From positions 1-42,899 of the IMG/VR virus record IMGVR_UViG_3300037585_004131: DNA of 42,899 bases; one strand, given 5' to 3'. The stretch comes from a virus. The notes beneath the pieces were generated by a model, which saw only the letters and a program-made list of their open reading frames with translations, was not told where the DNA came from and did not search any database. Made by a program: the position numbers and the translations under genes. The first letter of the stretch is position 1; the number at the start of each line of letters is the position of its first letter. Positions 9,301 through 16,045 of the stretch are shown here, in pieces.

Positions 9301-10864
9301 TTGAACCAACTGCCGGATAAGTAACAGGACCTATTCCTGAAGTATATGCAAAAAGAGAACCTAAAACATTTGGCATCAAACAATTATATTCATCTGTCCA
9401 AGTTGTTCCTGCAGAACATGCAGTTGAAATTGGCTGACCCGGACCTACAGTAGCTTGAAATTCTGTAGAGTTTACTAAAGAAGTAACCGAATTATAATTT
9501 GTTGGTAATGTATATGTAAATGATAAATCTAATTGTTCTACTGTTTGACTTGGAGCAGGAGTTCCTGTAAATGAAAAATGCACAAGTCTTATATCAAAAG
9601 ATATTTGAGCACCTGTTATTAAATCAAAATCACTTAAATCCAATGTGATAATTGAATTAGTAATTGTTTGAGTTCCTGCTGTAGTGTCTATTGTGTATGT
9701 TCCGTCACTTAACGCTGTAGGCACATCGTTTAATCCTATTGGTTTGCTTACAAGTGTTGTTGTATAATCTAAATTAATAGGCTCTCCATTAGAAGATGTT
9801 AAATTATATCCTTCAATATAATTACCATAAATTAATCTGTTACCCATTAAAGTTTGTGTTTTTGCCTTTAAGGGTACAGCATCATATAATCTTCCAAGTT
9901 GGTCTGAGTTTAATATTGTAAAAATTTGATTACTATCAAATTCAAAAGTTACATCTAGATTGTCTACAAAACCATTTTCTGCTTTATCAAATTTATCTAT
10001 TACGTTTATAGTATTTTTATTTGACTCTTTAAACAAAACCTCAATAGACTTTACTAAAGCACTTCCTGTATTGTAAGTTACGGAAACACCATTTCTAGCA
10101 TTCTCCATACCATTATTTAACTTATCATCAATACCTATAGAAAAGGGTTTAGGTAAAAACGCAGGCTTTGACCATTGTGAAGTAGCGGAATAATCATCAT
10201 CTTGATATTCATATCGATACGCAAAACAAATAAGCTTGTCTTCTAAATAATTATTTTCTTGAGGTGAGTTAAATAAACTGAATGAAGGACTTGTAGTAGG
10301 AGGTTTTTTAATAACCAATAAAGATTCAGCTGTAGTAACATCTATATTATTAAAAGGTTCTTGATAATTTCTTTTAACATTTATAAAACGAGGAGGATTA
10401 ATATTGTCAGTAAAAAACAATAAGTCTTCAACTTTATTTATAGAGTGTATTAAAAACTTTGGGTCAAAATTTAAAGTTGTATTAGTACCGCTTGTTCCTT
10501 CTTTCATTGTAACTACATGATAAGTAGTTATGTCATTCTGTTCATCAAACGAAACAATCATATCAATTTTACCTGTAGTTCCTACAGTATAAGAAGGGTC
10601 ATGTACAAAAAAGTAAATGGTTTCATTAGAACCATCTTCATAAGCACCAATACATCTTGCATTTGTACTTAAATCAGTTCCATTAAAAGAAAGTGTTGTA
10701 ACTTTTGTATTACCTTTTGAGTTTTCTACTGAACCAATTTCTGAAGCTTCCGTAGAACCTAATCTAACATTTAAAGCATCTATATATTGACCATTAGGAA
10801 TTAAGCGTTCATCAACGCTTTTATTCATTTTACCCTGTATAAAATTCTTTTGTATATTTGCCAT
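6359..10864 (-). CDS. Tail nozzle/muzzle-type hub protein, 1501 aa
   Basis: The largest gene in the window. The N-terminus NFIQGKMNKSVDERLIPNG, then YIDALNVRLG, is the hallmark of the family often annotated as phage stabilisation/tail tubular protein in crAss-like and related podoviruses, thought to correspond to the nozzle or muzzle (T7 gp12-like beta-propeller) at the distal end of the short tail. The body is beta-rich throughout with several cysteines, and the end is Cys-rich (DACCGCS). It begins 1 base after the ring protein gene and precedes two spike-like genes, the expected order adaptor, ring, nozzle, spike. Much longer than T7 gp12 (about 800 aa), so extra domains, possibly receptor-facing, are inserted. 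Family placement is from memory of conserved N-terminal sequence; confident on tail role, less on exact homology. Confidence 0.8.
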   Translation of the reverse strand: MANIQKNFIQGKMNKSVDERLIPNGQYIDALNVRLGSTEASEIGSVENSKGNTKVTTLSFNGTDLSTNARCIGAYEDGSNETIYFFVHDPSYTVGTTGKIDMIVSFDEQNDITTYHVVTMKEGTSGTNTTLNFDPKFLIHSINKVEDLLFFTDNINPPRFINVKRNYQEPFNNIDVTTAESLLVIKKPPTTSPSFSLFNSPQENNYLEDKLICFAYRYEYQDDDYSATSQWSKPAFLPKPFSIGIDDKLNNGMENARNGVSVTYNTGSALVKSIEVLFKESNKNTINVIDKFDKAENGFVDNLDVTFEFDSNQIFTILNSDQLGRLYDAVPLKAKTQTLMGNRLIYGNYIEGYNLTSSNGEPINLDYTTTLVSKPIGLNDVPTALSDGTYTIDTTAGTQTITNSIITLDLSDFDLITGAQISFDIRLVHFSFTGTPAPSQTVEQLDLSFTYTLPTNYNSVTSLVNSTEFQATVGPGQPISTACSAGTTWTDEYNCLMPNVLGSLFAYTSGIGPVTYPAVGSITATVSGDSIIVQIPAMQWVNNVTTPTQTITEYFSIQTSQATFQKISDTESLHSNRDYAVGIVYMDDFGRSSTALLAPNSSVHVPCSVSDFKNNIDIEIPTNMLPPFWAKRYKFVLKPSETTYETIYSNLFINDPNAAGYWFLLEGENVEKISEGQRLNVKADTSGSVSNCAVATVLEKVSQQSGFIKFDSSFSSNQIDAPAGTYMRIVPNDFNVILDEGAVQFKENEKCTDNSGNSPMAACLVNRGDTSSGQPSGYLYSDYTIPEGSRIKLYFRFRRLGTGDGNNACERRIYELDLDLVSSANYANFQEWFDGDNIGLRLDDGLWTGGSTSAGNPPTNTLLSNRTFAFNNRPTEVEAGMTANSVTDNKYRFVRSTTDNGLWLCATGTESCSGIGQGSRRRSCSKIEVTVFRSEDTIIFESEPQESLPDVFYEGDQSYPIISTTGLHGGGTAAQILAGNRTQTTATAGKIQTTLFNCYSFGNGVESFKILDSIGGQELQVGNRVTTTANQEYREAHRFADLTYSGRYSDFSNINRLNEFNFSVANYKILEDSFGPVVKLFGRETDVLVLQEDKISYVLAGKNLLTDSTGGGAVASVPEVLGTQIARKEVYGISNNPESFVCYGSDKYFTDSKRGAVLQLRGTNMQNEQLAVVSEMGMRGFFRDLFINSFNTQKLGGYDPYMNEYVLSNNCILLPAEAQEENCGISINYGLLSPSTPQSFIVRLGQPTGQVAITYTAPILDINTTFKITVDYDGTEVVNTGDITGGGTSTFDKNNLLVNTATVNVTVSGGNAQSLGLSVSCPQADQITVKTIVVTSDSSSGSLIHTYYDYTDAAFQSMRTTQFVQFASGTSPLVSSFVEVTGGQGINAIPTDNSTVQLGTVFKPSDDYVFDTTSDRFGYLRSATNYNNNSTDITNLLTAIDSASNWLTTNTTLAPVNYYGEFTMPNNDLDFLYLVYDLRSTFRLQMCYSPTGEQDACCGCS

Positions 10865-10865
10865 A

Positions 10866-11789
10866 TTATTTTATCCATTTATCTTGACCTCTCATGTTTT
10901 GGATAAGACGACCCGGATGAATATTACTTACTCTAATCTTGGCATTTCTTAATAGTGATGATTTTCTTTTTAAAGCTCTTTTAACTACATACTCTTGAAC
11001 ACCAAGCTTGCTATTCAATATAGCATATTCTATATAAGCATACATGTAATCTTCAAATAATTTATTGACAGAAACTTTTGAGTCGTCACCATTTTCCATA
11101 CCATCAGATATATATTCTAATATAGCTAATTTATCATTCATAGCTGAACTAAAATTTATTACACCTGCTTTTTTATCAATACGAAAAGTAGGATTAGCGT
11201 TAGCTGTTTCTGTGTTTAATCCCCAAGATGTTCCTATAGCCATGTCGAAAAACCATGCACCATCTACTTCCCATCCCCAATAACCATTGTAAGGAGCATT
11301 TTGATTTAAATACTGTGTTCTTTGTTTGTTTTGTAATCTTTCTTTTGTAAACTCTGAATTTTCAGGTTTTAAAATATTTCCATTTTGGTCAAACAATATA
11401 TTACCTGCGTTATCTTGTAGATAAGCACTAGCACTATTTATTTGTACATTTTCTACTAATGGTCTTAGTAATCCGTTGTAAGATAAAGATATACGAACCC
11501 AATTAACATAATCAGATGGTAGTACATATCGTAATGTATCACTAATCTGTAGCTCTAATACTTTGACTTCTTTAAATGCATCGTAGTTTAATTCTTGTAT
11601 TGCTCTTTTTGCATGAAACAATATTTTGTATCTCTCCTCATTATTTACCAAAGAATGATTACCATTATACATTAACAAAAAATTAGTAATTATATCTTCT
11701 AAACTAATATATTGATATGAACCCCAATTCTCATCTTGAGGATTAGTGTTATTGTTTGTATAATATTGATATTGATTTATATAAGCCAT
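10866..11789 (-). CDS. Head-tail ring/adaptor protein (P22 gp4/crAss ring-like), 307 aa
   Basis: Residues about 70-115 (AKRAIQELNYDAFKEVKVLE then LRYVLPSDYVNWVRISL) match the signature of the tubular/ring protein family that docks under the portal in crAss-like phages: a helical bundle followed by a beta-strand insertion. A helical segment returns near the C-terminus (KLFEDYMYAYIEYAILNSKL). It overlaps the preceding 245-residue ring gene by one base (stop/start overlap) and precedes the tail hub by one base, so the three are translated together. The protein probably forms the dodecameric adaptor between portal and nozzle. Start chosen by the overlap and the Met-Ala-Tyr beginning. Confidence 0.75.
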   Translation of the reverse strand: MAYINQYQYYTNNNTNPQDENWGSYQYISLEDIITNFLLMYNGNHSLVNNEERYKILFHAKRAIQELNYDAFKEVKVLELQISDTLRYVLPSDYVNWVRISLSYNGLLRPLVENVQINSASAYLQDNAGNILFDQNGNILKPENSEFTKERLQNKQRTQYLNQNAPYNGYWGWEVDGAWFFDMAIGTSWGLNTETANANPTFRIDKKAGVINFSSAMNDKLAILEYISDGMENGDDSKVSVNKLFEDYMYAYIEYAILNSKLGVQEYVVKRALKRKSSLLRNAKIRVSNIHPGRLIQNMRGQDKWIK

Positions 11790-12526
11790 TATTGTTCGTC
11801 TTGAGTTTCTATTTGGTCTTGCCCTAATGCAAACTGAACAACTTCAGTTTCTCTTATTTCCATTCCTGCAAATTGTAAAATCTTATTAACCAAGTCTTGA
11901 AAATAATCTAAAGGTAATTCAAAGTCTTGATAACTTGTCGTAACACTAAATTGAGGTTGCTGTGCCGCACCCAATGATACATATGTCCACATAGGTGTTT
12001 CAGGATATCTAATGTATTGTGCCTGAACTTGACCCTGTCCTACTATTGTAGCAGGAAAAACAGTTAAAATGCTTCCTTGTGTAGTGTAAGCAGGATATGT
12101 TTCTGTAGGTGCTGTATATAAAGAATTGTTTAATAATGTAATTTTACCTTGACTTACTCTTTCAGCTTCGCCCGTATAAGTAACACCATCAGCTTTGAAA
12201 CATAATATTTTGTTTATAAAATAAAAATCAGAACCTGTTGTGACAACCGATGGCATTTGATATGTATTGTTAACACCTGTTGTTAAAGCAGCAGTAACTG
12301 AAAACATATCTATTACTTCTACTAAACCTTTTTTTATATCTGCATAACCTGTTCCTGACTGCCTTACATTTTCTTTGTTAATCTGATAATTGAATTGATA
12401 AAAAATATCTTCAAATAAATCTAACTGAGCTTGTTTAGCATATAAATTAAAATCAGCCGGAGATAAATATCCGTAATTATTTTTGTTTAATATAGCAAGA
12501 ACAGCGTCATAAACTTGTTGTATCAT
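11789..12526 (-). CDS. Head-tail adaptor/ring protein, 245 aa
   Basis: The N-terminus (MIQQVYDAVLAILNKNNYG then LSPADFNLYAKQAQLDLFED) is a helical hairpin seen in head-tail connector proteins of many marine podovirus-like phages. The middle is beta-rich and the C-terminus returns to helix (LPLDYFQDLVNKILQFAGME). It is the first gene after a strong terminator and is preceded by its own TATCTTTG promoter, so it starts a separate tail-assembly transcription unit. It overlaps the next ring gene by one base. Function inferred from position between capsid genes and tail hub and from overall helical-beta-helical layout. Confidence 0.7.
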   Translation of the reverse strand: MIQQVYDAVLAILNKNNYGYLSPADFNLYAKQAQLDLFEDIFYQFNYQINKENVRQSGTGYADIKKGLVEVIDMFSVTAALTTGVNNTYQMPSVVTTGSDFYFINKILCFKADGVTYTGEAERVSQGKITLLNNSLYTAPTETYPAYTTQGSILTVFPATIVGQGQVQAQYIRYPETPMWTYVSLGAAQQPQFSVTTSYQDFELPLDYFQDLVNKILQFAGMEIRETEVVQFALGQDQIETQDEQ

Positions 12527-12541
12527 CTGTATTCTTTTCTA

Positions 12542-12549
12542 CAAAGATA
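12542..12549 (-). promoter_or_regulatory. Bacteroidetes-type -7 element (TATCTTTG)
   Basis: An exact TAnnTTTG match on the minus strand, 15 bases upstream of the adaptor ATG at 12526 and directly downstream of the T-run of a terminator. The arrangement implies that transcription from the capsid genes stops here and a new tail transcript begins. Confidence 0.55.
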
Positions 12550-12552
12550 AGC

Positions 12553-12583
12553 AAAAAAAAAAGAGGTTAATTTTTTTAACCCC
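12553..12583 (-). terminator. Rho-independent terminator after the 248-aa gene
   Basis: On the minus strand the sequence reads GGGGTTAA, a five-A loop, TTAACCTC and then ten T. The stem is 8 pairs with one G-T wobble. It lies just downstream of the stop of the gene at 12595-13341. Confidence 0.8.
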
Positions 12584-12594
12584 TTTCTAATTTA

Positions 12595-13341
12595 TTATTT
12601 TTCTAAACGTTTTTCTAGCAGTTTTAATGCTTCCACGCCTTCATCTGATTGAAGATAAGAAGATACTATATATAGCGGGTCTTCGCCAAATGGTATTGTA
12701 ACCATTCGTTTTTTGTTAGACGATGTATTAAAATGTACATCTCTTTTGTTATTTTTATATATTAACAATTTGTTATCAAAAAACATTTGAACTTTAGACT
12801 GTAATTTTAACATAGGGTCATTAACTATGTTAATTAAATCTGCAGGATTATTTCTTGCAAAAACTAACATATCTCTTTTTAATTCTGCTGTAGACATTTT
12901 ATTAACATCTCCAAATAAAACTCTACCAATCATTTCTAATTGAGCAAGCGTCATTTGTCTAGCTAAAATTAAAGCATCAACCTCAGCATACATTTCTTCA
13001 ACGTCTTGAGCTGCTTCTTTTCCTTTATTAATTTCTTCAAACAATGCACCGTTTTGAGGATGTAAAGCTAAAAATTTTTGTAACACTTGATTTTCTTTAA
13101 TCACGCTTAACATACCATCTTCAAATATTATAGGTTCTAATATAACGTTACCATCTTGGTCATCCACAAAAGGTGACTTTTGATTTTTAGCATAACGCAA
13201 AGGTTTGTTAACACCTTCATCAGTATCAAAATGCATTAAGGGAAATCTTTTACTATGTTGAGAAGCTAACATAAAAGCTAAAGGAGCTTTATCTCCTTTT
13301 AGTCTGTAGACTTTATCTACATATTCTTTTTTATTTTTCAT
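12595..13341 (-). CDS. Conserved capsid-region protein of unknown function, 248 aa
   Basis: The N-terminus VYRLKGDKAPLAFMLASQHS, then RFPLMHFDT, resembles a protein repeatedly found next to capsid genes in marine and crAss-like phages. Residues 85-180 are helical and charged; the C-terminus has a basic patch (NKKRMVTIPFG) and a final helix (EGVEALKLLEKRLEK). No enzyme motif or signal is visible. The gene is flanked on both sides by strong terminators, downstream of the major capsid gene and upstream of the first ring gene, so it may be made at a level different from either neighbour. It could be a minor head or decoration/assembly protein; I cannot assign more. Confidence 0.7.
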   Translation of the reverse strand: MKNKKEYVDKVYRLKGDKAPLAFMLASQHSKRFPLMHFDTDEGVNKPLRYAKNQKSPFVDDQDGNVILEPIIFEDGMLSVIKENQVLQKFLALHPQNGALFEEINKGKEAAQDVEEMYAEVDALILARQMTLAQLEMIGRVLFGDVNKMSTAELKRDMLVFARNNPADLINIVNDPMLKLQSKVQMFFDNKLLIYKNNKRDVHFNTSSNKKRMVTIPFGEDPLYIVSSYLQSDEGVEALKLLEKRLEK

Positions 13342-13370
13342 TTTATTATATTTTAATTTAATTTAATTTT

Positions 13371-13402
13371 AAAAAAAAAGGGAGGAGGTTAATCCTCCCT
13401 CT
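13371..13402 (-). terminator. Strong Rho-independent terminator after the major capsid gene
   Basis: On the minus strand a G-rich arm (AGGGAGG), short ATTAA loop and pyrimidine arm (CCTCCTCCC) are followed by nine T. At least five G-C/A-T pairs close next to the loop. It starts about 16 bases after the capsid stop, in the 76-base gap. Confidence 0.8.
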
Positions 13403-13417
13403 TAATATATACTCTTA

Positions 13418-14872
13418 TTATGATTTAAATAAGAAGAAGTTGTTAGCTCCTAGAGTACAAACACATCTTTCAGATAGGAAGTTAACTTCCATTGCATCTA
13501 AATCTTTGTTGCTTGCTCCACCTGCAGAACCTGTAATCCAAGACTTATAACGTCTGTCTTCAGCTTCTGAAGCTCTATATCTAACATGTAAGAAAGGTCT
13601 CTTAGCGTTTTTACCAAGTATTTGGTCATAAACAGTAGTAGAACCTGCAGGAACTAAAAGTCCGTTGATTGCTCCACCAATTAATCCACCTCTCATTGTT
13701 GGGTCATTTAAGTATTTCCACTCAGACTTGTAGAAGTCATAACCTCTTCTAAATCCTGTGAAACCTAAATTTAACGCCATCTCCTCATCGTTATCAAATA
13801 GTCCATAAGATGAACCACCTGCACCATAAGAATTTTGAGCTGCTAACATATCATCAATATCAAAAGAGAAGTTTCTGTTTACGAAAATTACATTTTCTTC
13901 AATAGAACCTTGCTTATCTAATCTTGAAATAATGCTATCGAATCCTGCTAAATCAGTAGGATTACCTGCACCCCAAACATTTCCTCTAGCTTCTACTACA
14001 TAGAATACACCTTCAGAACCTTTGTTACCTGCATCTGCATAAACTGCTTGAGTAGCAACACCTGAACCTGCTTCTGCCGGTACAGCTTCTACCATAGCTG
14101 TTTCTAAGTAATCATCGAAACGTAATCTAGTTTCGTGCTCTGATTTAAGATACCATAAATATCCATTTGCTCCATCTTCAGTTTGAATTTCAATCCATCC
14201 AATTTGTGCCATATCAGAACCTGATACTTGGTACTTATCTTTTAAGATAATTGGAGAGTTTTCAAAGATGAAATCGTTAGATATTAATCCACCTTCCATT
14301 CCATTAACTCCTTTTTTGAATTCAGAACCATAAATAAATACAGATACTGTTCCTGCGTAAGCTGCTAATCCTGCTGCTTCGTAGAAGTTAACAGTAAATG
14401 TAGTAGCTGTTACAGCTGTTACGATACCTTTGTTATTTAATGCAGAACCTGCTGTATCATCAGAAATCATTACTGTTTGACCTTTTCTGATACCGATTTG
14501 TCCTGCTGCACCTGCCGGTGCTACTGAACCTGATGGTTGTCTTGCAGGGTCAATTTGAGCTGCAGGAACTGTAAAAGTTTCCGCTGCTGCACCCGCTGCT
14601 GCACCACCTAGTACACAATTTACATATTTAATATGTAACCTTCCTTGCTCTGCCCATTTGATAAGGTCTGAGTTAGAAGGCATTTCAGCACCAACCATTC
14701 TTAAGAATGATGATACTGTTCTATTACCATATCTCTCAAACTCTTTTTCATAAGTATCCGGTAGATACTGATTCAAAAAGTTAAATTGAGTATTGGTAAT
14801 ATAGTTTGACGACAACGCTACTTGCTGAGCACTTGGCTGCAATTGAAACGTTGGAGCTGCTAATACTGCCAT
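13418..14872 (-). CDS. Major capsid protein (HK97-type inferred), 484 aa
   Basis: Length, position directly after a scaffold-like gene and portal, and its own strong terminator all fit the major capsid protein. The N-terminal arm is Gln/Ala-rich (PTFQLQPSAQQVALSSNYIT), followed by a long helical region (NQFNFLNQYLP-like, then EKEFERYGNRTVSSFLRMVG). A Gly/Ala-rich beta domain spans 80-190. A conserved-looking segment at 330-400 (NRNFSFDIDDMLAAQNSYG; GLNFTGFRRGYDFY-like) is typical of crAss-like capsid proteins. Codon usage in this gene looks cleaner (fewer rare runs, more GCT/GGT) than in its neighbours, consistent with high expression. HK97 fold is inferred from phage type, not seen directly. 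Confidence 0.85.
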   Translation of the reverse strand: MAVLAAPTFQLQPSAQQVALSSNYITNTQFNFLNQYLPDTYEKEFERYGNRTVSSFLRMVGAEMPSNSDLIKWAEQGRLHIKYVNCVLGGAAAGAAAETFTVPAAQIDPARQPSGSVAPAGAAGQIGIRKGQTVMISDDTAGSALNNKGIVTAVTATTFTVNFYEAAGLAAYAGTVSVFIYGSEFKKGVNGMEGGLISNDFIFENSPIILKDKYQVSGSDMAQIGWIEIQTEDGANGYLWYLKSEHETRLRFDDYLETAMVEAVPAEAGSGVATQAVYADAGNKGSEGVFYVVEARGNVWGAGNPTDLAGFDSIISRLDKQGSIEENVIFVNRNFSFDIDDMLAAQNSYGAGGSSYGLFDNDEEMALNLGFTGFRRGYDFYKSEWKYLNDPTMRGGLIGGAINGLLVPAGSTTVYDQILGKNAKRPFLHVRYRASEAEDRRYKSWITGSAGGASNKDLDAMEVNFLSERCVCTLGANNFFLFKS

Positions 14873-14898
14873 AATTTTAATTTTTTTTTGTTAGACTA

Positions 14899-15987
14899 TT
14901 ATTTTCGTTTTACACTTTTAATCTTTAAACCTCGACCTGAATCGGTATTTAAAGCTCTTACTCTCATTCCTCCTTTAGTAGTTCCTACTTCGGGTGTGTT
15001 TCTAACTTTCATATTTATATTTTTTGTTTTACGAACTACGTCAGTAACACCATCCGATTGACCTTGTTCATAAAAGAACTTGGCAAACTTTTCAGGATTC
15101 ATGGCAAGTGATAAAGCTCTGTGGTATCCGTATGCATCATTCATTTGACCTGAACTATCCATGAATTTATTTATAAAATTCATAACATTAGATTGTTTAG
15201 ATAGTAATTCTGATACATCTCCCGGACTATAAGTGACATCTTTATCACCTACTTTAAACTCAAAACCTTTGAACTCATTTGAAAAAACTTCTTTGGTTTT
15301 TTGTTGAAATACCTCAGAATTTTTTCTAGCCGTCTCCTCTTTGCTTTTTGCACTCTCTGCAAATTGTTTATATGCTTTAAGCTCTTCACTATCATTAGAA
15401 CTAGCAACCGTTCTTGACTCAAGGGGTTGTTTATATTGTTCTTTTTGTTCGTTAAAATACTTTCTAGCTTTAACAACTGCTCTCTTTTTTGCTAGCTTTC
15501 TTTTCTTTATTACCTGAGCGTCATCTACATCTTCATCAAATCTGTAGTCATCTAATAATGCATCTACATCTTCTGAATCAATAGCTTCGTCAGTTGCTAA
15601 AAAATATTCAGCTAACAAATTATCAGGTTGCATTTCCTCAAAGTCTCTGTTTAATTTAACATAGTCGTTGATTCCTCTACCTGTTTCTTTTTTATATTTT
15701 AAAAAGGAAGAAACATCTTCCGGTAATTCCGGCTGCTCTTCTCTTTCTTTTAACAAGTCTTCAAATGAATCGATAGACTTATTATATCTTTTTTCTAAAT
15801 AATCTTTTACTGAACTATCAGTCAGTTCAACATTATTTTCTTCTTTTTTCTCAACTTCCGGTGCTTTATCACTTTCAGTTGTATTTTCTGTTTGTAGAGC
15901 ACTCTTATCTAAAAGCTCTTGCTCAATTTCAGCTTTGCCCTTTTCAGGTGCAGAAACCTCTCTTACTTTAATGTTTTCTAAATTCAT
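14899..15987 (-). CDS. Putative scaffolding protein, 362 aa
   Basis: The protein has the three-part composition of a capsid scaffold. There is an acidic N-terminal half (runs of Glu/Asp; KAPEVEKKEENNVELTDSS near 42-60), a charged helical centre from about 140 to 230 with likely coiled coil (KKRKLAKKRAVVKARKYFNE), and a short basic C-terminus (RGLKIKSVKRK) suited to binding capsid subunits. It lies between portal and major capsid genes, where scaffolds are encoded in most tailed phages. A TAACTTTG -7 element precedes it, so capsid and scaffold likely start a new transcript. No protease motif was seen here or nearby. An alternative is an internal core protein. Confidence 0.7.
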   Translation of the reverse strand: MNLENIKVREVSAPEKGKAEIEQELLDKSALQTENTTESDKAPEVEKKEENNVELTDSSVKDYLEKRYNKSIDSFEDLLKEREEQPELPEDVSSFLKYKKETGRGINDYVKLNRDFEEMQPDNLLAEYFLATDEAIDSEDVDALLDDYRFDEDVDDAQVIKKRKLAKKRAVVKARKYFNEQKEQYKQPLESRTVASSNDSEELKAYKQFAESAKSKEETARKNSEVFQQKTKEVFSNEFKGFEFKVGDKDVTYSPGDVSELLSKQSNVMNFINKFMDSSGQMNDAYGYHRALSLAMNPEKFAKFFYEQGQSDGVTDVVRKTKNINMKVRNTPEVGTTKGGMRVRALNTDSGRGLKIKSVKRK

Positions 15988-16009
15988 TTGATTTAATTTT
16001 AATTTATTA

Positions 16010-16017
16010 CAAAGTTA
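16010..16017 (-). promoter_or_regulatory. Bacteroidetes-type -7 element (TAACTTTG)
   Basis: An exact TAnnTTTG match on the minus strand, 22 bases upstream of the scaffold ATG at 15987 and downstream of the portal stop. It would drive scaffold and major capsid genes. No clear -33 partner. Confidence 0.45.
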
Positions 16018-16045
16018 CACATTTACTATTACTTTTTTTTAAGTA

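Noticed and set aside
16018-16045. Terminator between portal and scaffold
   Set aside because: Only a weak 5-bp AT hairpin with an A-run and no T-tract on the minus strand.
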